Shown: positions 63,408 to 64,000 of the stretch, one piece after another | How positions within the stretch are numbered: the first letter of the stretch is position 1 | Layout: the number at the start of each line of letters is the position of its first letter | Assembly: GCF_900314695.1 (NCBI RefSeq) | Contig: NZ_OMWD01000006.1 | Coordinates: 1 to 64,000, forward strand | Reading direction: 5' to 3' | Origin: an uncultured Methanobrevibacter sp. | GTDB lineage: Archaea; Methanobacteriota; Methanobacteria; Methanobacteriales; Methanobacteriaceae | Length of the DNA stretch: 64,000 bases | Notes under the pieces: model-generated | The model's database searches: none | Seen by the model: the letters and a program-made list of their open reading frames with translations, nothing else | What the model was told of the DNA's origin: nothing | Translations under genes and position numbers: made by a program

Positions 63408-64000
63408 TTCAATTTGTATAAGTTCCCGTAATTATATAATTTAATTCCGTCTGGAACTTTACTTATTATATTTTTTGTATCAAATATTATAGGATTTTTC
63501 ATATTTTTTGAAATTAGATTATAATTAGGGTTTTTGAATTCATTGTGGTCACATAATATTAAAATTAAATCTGCATCTTTTGTTGCTTCATCAAAACTTA
63601 CAAAATCATCATTTTTGATATGTGGTTCATGTATGGCTATTTCGTATCCGTCTCCTTTTAATCTGGCAATAATTTCATATGCAGGACTTTCCCTGTCATC
63701 TCCAGTATTTCCTTTATATGATACTCCAAATATTGCGATTTTACCGGATGGTATGATTTTTTTGGTATATTCGCAAACGAATTCGGGCATTGAATTGTTT
63801 GTATCACGTGCTAATTTGATAATCTTTGCAGTTTCCGGAGCTTTTGCATAAATAAAATAAGGGTCAATGGCAAGGCAATGACCTCCCACACCAGGTCCTG
63901 GGGAGTGTAAATTCACTCTTGGATGTTTATTTGCCATTTTTATAACGTCTAATGCATTCACTCCAATTTCAGCACAAATTTTTGCAAGTTCATTGGCAAG
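63404..64000 (-). CDS. wecC: UDP-N-acetyl-D-mannosamine dehydrogenase (C-terminal part; 5' end outside window)
   Basis: The frame runs off the right edge, so only the last 198 residues are seen. The segment LANELAKICAEIGVNALDVI is followed by GPGVGGHCLAIDPYF, the region around the dehydrogenase family's catalytic Cys (a different Cys would be upstream), then GVSYKGNTGDDRESPA and NIISKVPDG. It oxidises UDP-ManNAc to the uronic acid for surface polysaccharide. The inner GTG at 63961 is not the start. The organism's wall or glycoprotein glycans are the likely use. Confidence 0.88.
   Translation of the reverse strand, partial: LANELAKICAEIGVNALDVIKMANKHPRVNLHSPGPGVGGHCLAIDPYFIYAKAPETAKIIKLARDTNNSMPEFVCEYTKKIIPSGKIAIFGVSYKGNTGDDRESPAYEIIARLKGDGYEIAIHEPHIKNDDFVSFDEATKDADLILILCDHNEFKNPNYNLISKNMKNPIIFDTKNIISKVPDGIKLYNYGNLYKLN

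Overview
The window is AT-rich archaeal DNA that fits a host-associated Methanobrevibacter (Methanobacteriales). The basis is: an archaeal histone and Alba; an Orc1/Cdc6 gene beside repeated TTTACACTTGAAA-type mini-ORB boxes; the small subunit of DNA polymerase D; methanogenesis marker 11; thiol:fumarate reductase TfrA; three CbiX/CfbA chelatase domains; TGTACA TRP boxes at trpB2; and a giant secreted protein combining a beta-helix with DUF11 repeats. I cannot name the species. I see no CRISPR array, insertion sequence, rRNA or tRNA gene.

Layout. 1-9.6 kb is a surface-protein region. It holds the first ~2,640 residues of a giant adhesin-like protein (minus strand, running off the left edge), a 0.77-kb intergenic segment with a degenerate ~140-bp duplication, and a small acidic secreted protein. 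10-16.6 kb carries a radical SAM/HhH protein, a ParA ATPase with a ParB-like partner reduced to the ParA-contact motif, an array of AAGTTA/TAACTT motifs, trpB2 with TRP boxes, a DUF1786 protein, a PHP-domain protein and Alba. 16.8-22.2 kb has a LeuA-type synthase, a PQQ-type propeller membrane protein and a PadR-regulated ABC exporter. 22.2-32.6 kb has an isomerase-like TIM barrel, a soluble P-type-ATPase-like HAD protein, gatA, a domain-permuted CobB/CobQ-like amidotransferase, ribB behind an FMN riboswitch, CTP-dependent riboflavin kinase, tfrA, a deaminase and histone.

32.8-39.6 kb has hisG-pyrB, orc1/cdc6 and the probable chromosome origin (35751-36375), then a DUF2299-like gene, cbiB-cbiG, a UPF0147 gene and a ribbon-helix-helix protein. 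39.6-47.6 kb has a class II aldolase, DNA polymerase D small subunit, a Ser-rich membrane protein, cbiH, a PhoU/TrkA-C protein paired with an MgtE transporter, and two overlapping type-IV-pilin-like genes. 47.7-56 kb has a DUF35 protein, two adjacent cfbA/cbiX genes with His-rich loops, thiL, an AmmeMemoRadiSam-type radical SAM enzyme, ubiD-purE and tex. 56-64 kb has a membrane glycosyltransferase, the minus-strand run leuC-leuD-leuB-small membrane protein-ribH-mmp11, a DUF2264 protein and a partial UDP-ManNAc dehydrogenase.

How it fits together. Corrin and F430 genes (cbiB, cbiG, cbiH, cfbA copies, the CobB-like protein) recur across the window but are not one operon. Riboflavin genes (ribB, ribK, ribH) and leucine genes (leuA, leuB, leuC, leuD) are similarly dispersed. 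The points most worth following are the archaeal FMN riboswitch, the minimal ParA/ParB-like locus with its motif array flanked by mini-ORBs, the origin and its outlying ORB copies, the permuted amidotransferase and the pilin-like pair. Several genes show a GTG lying inside the Shine-Dalgarno sequence; in those cases I chose the downstream start.
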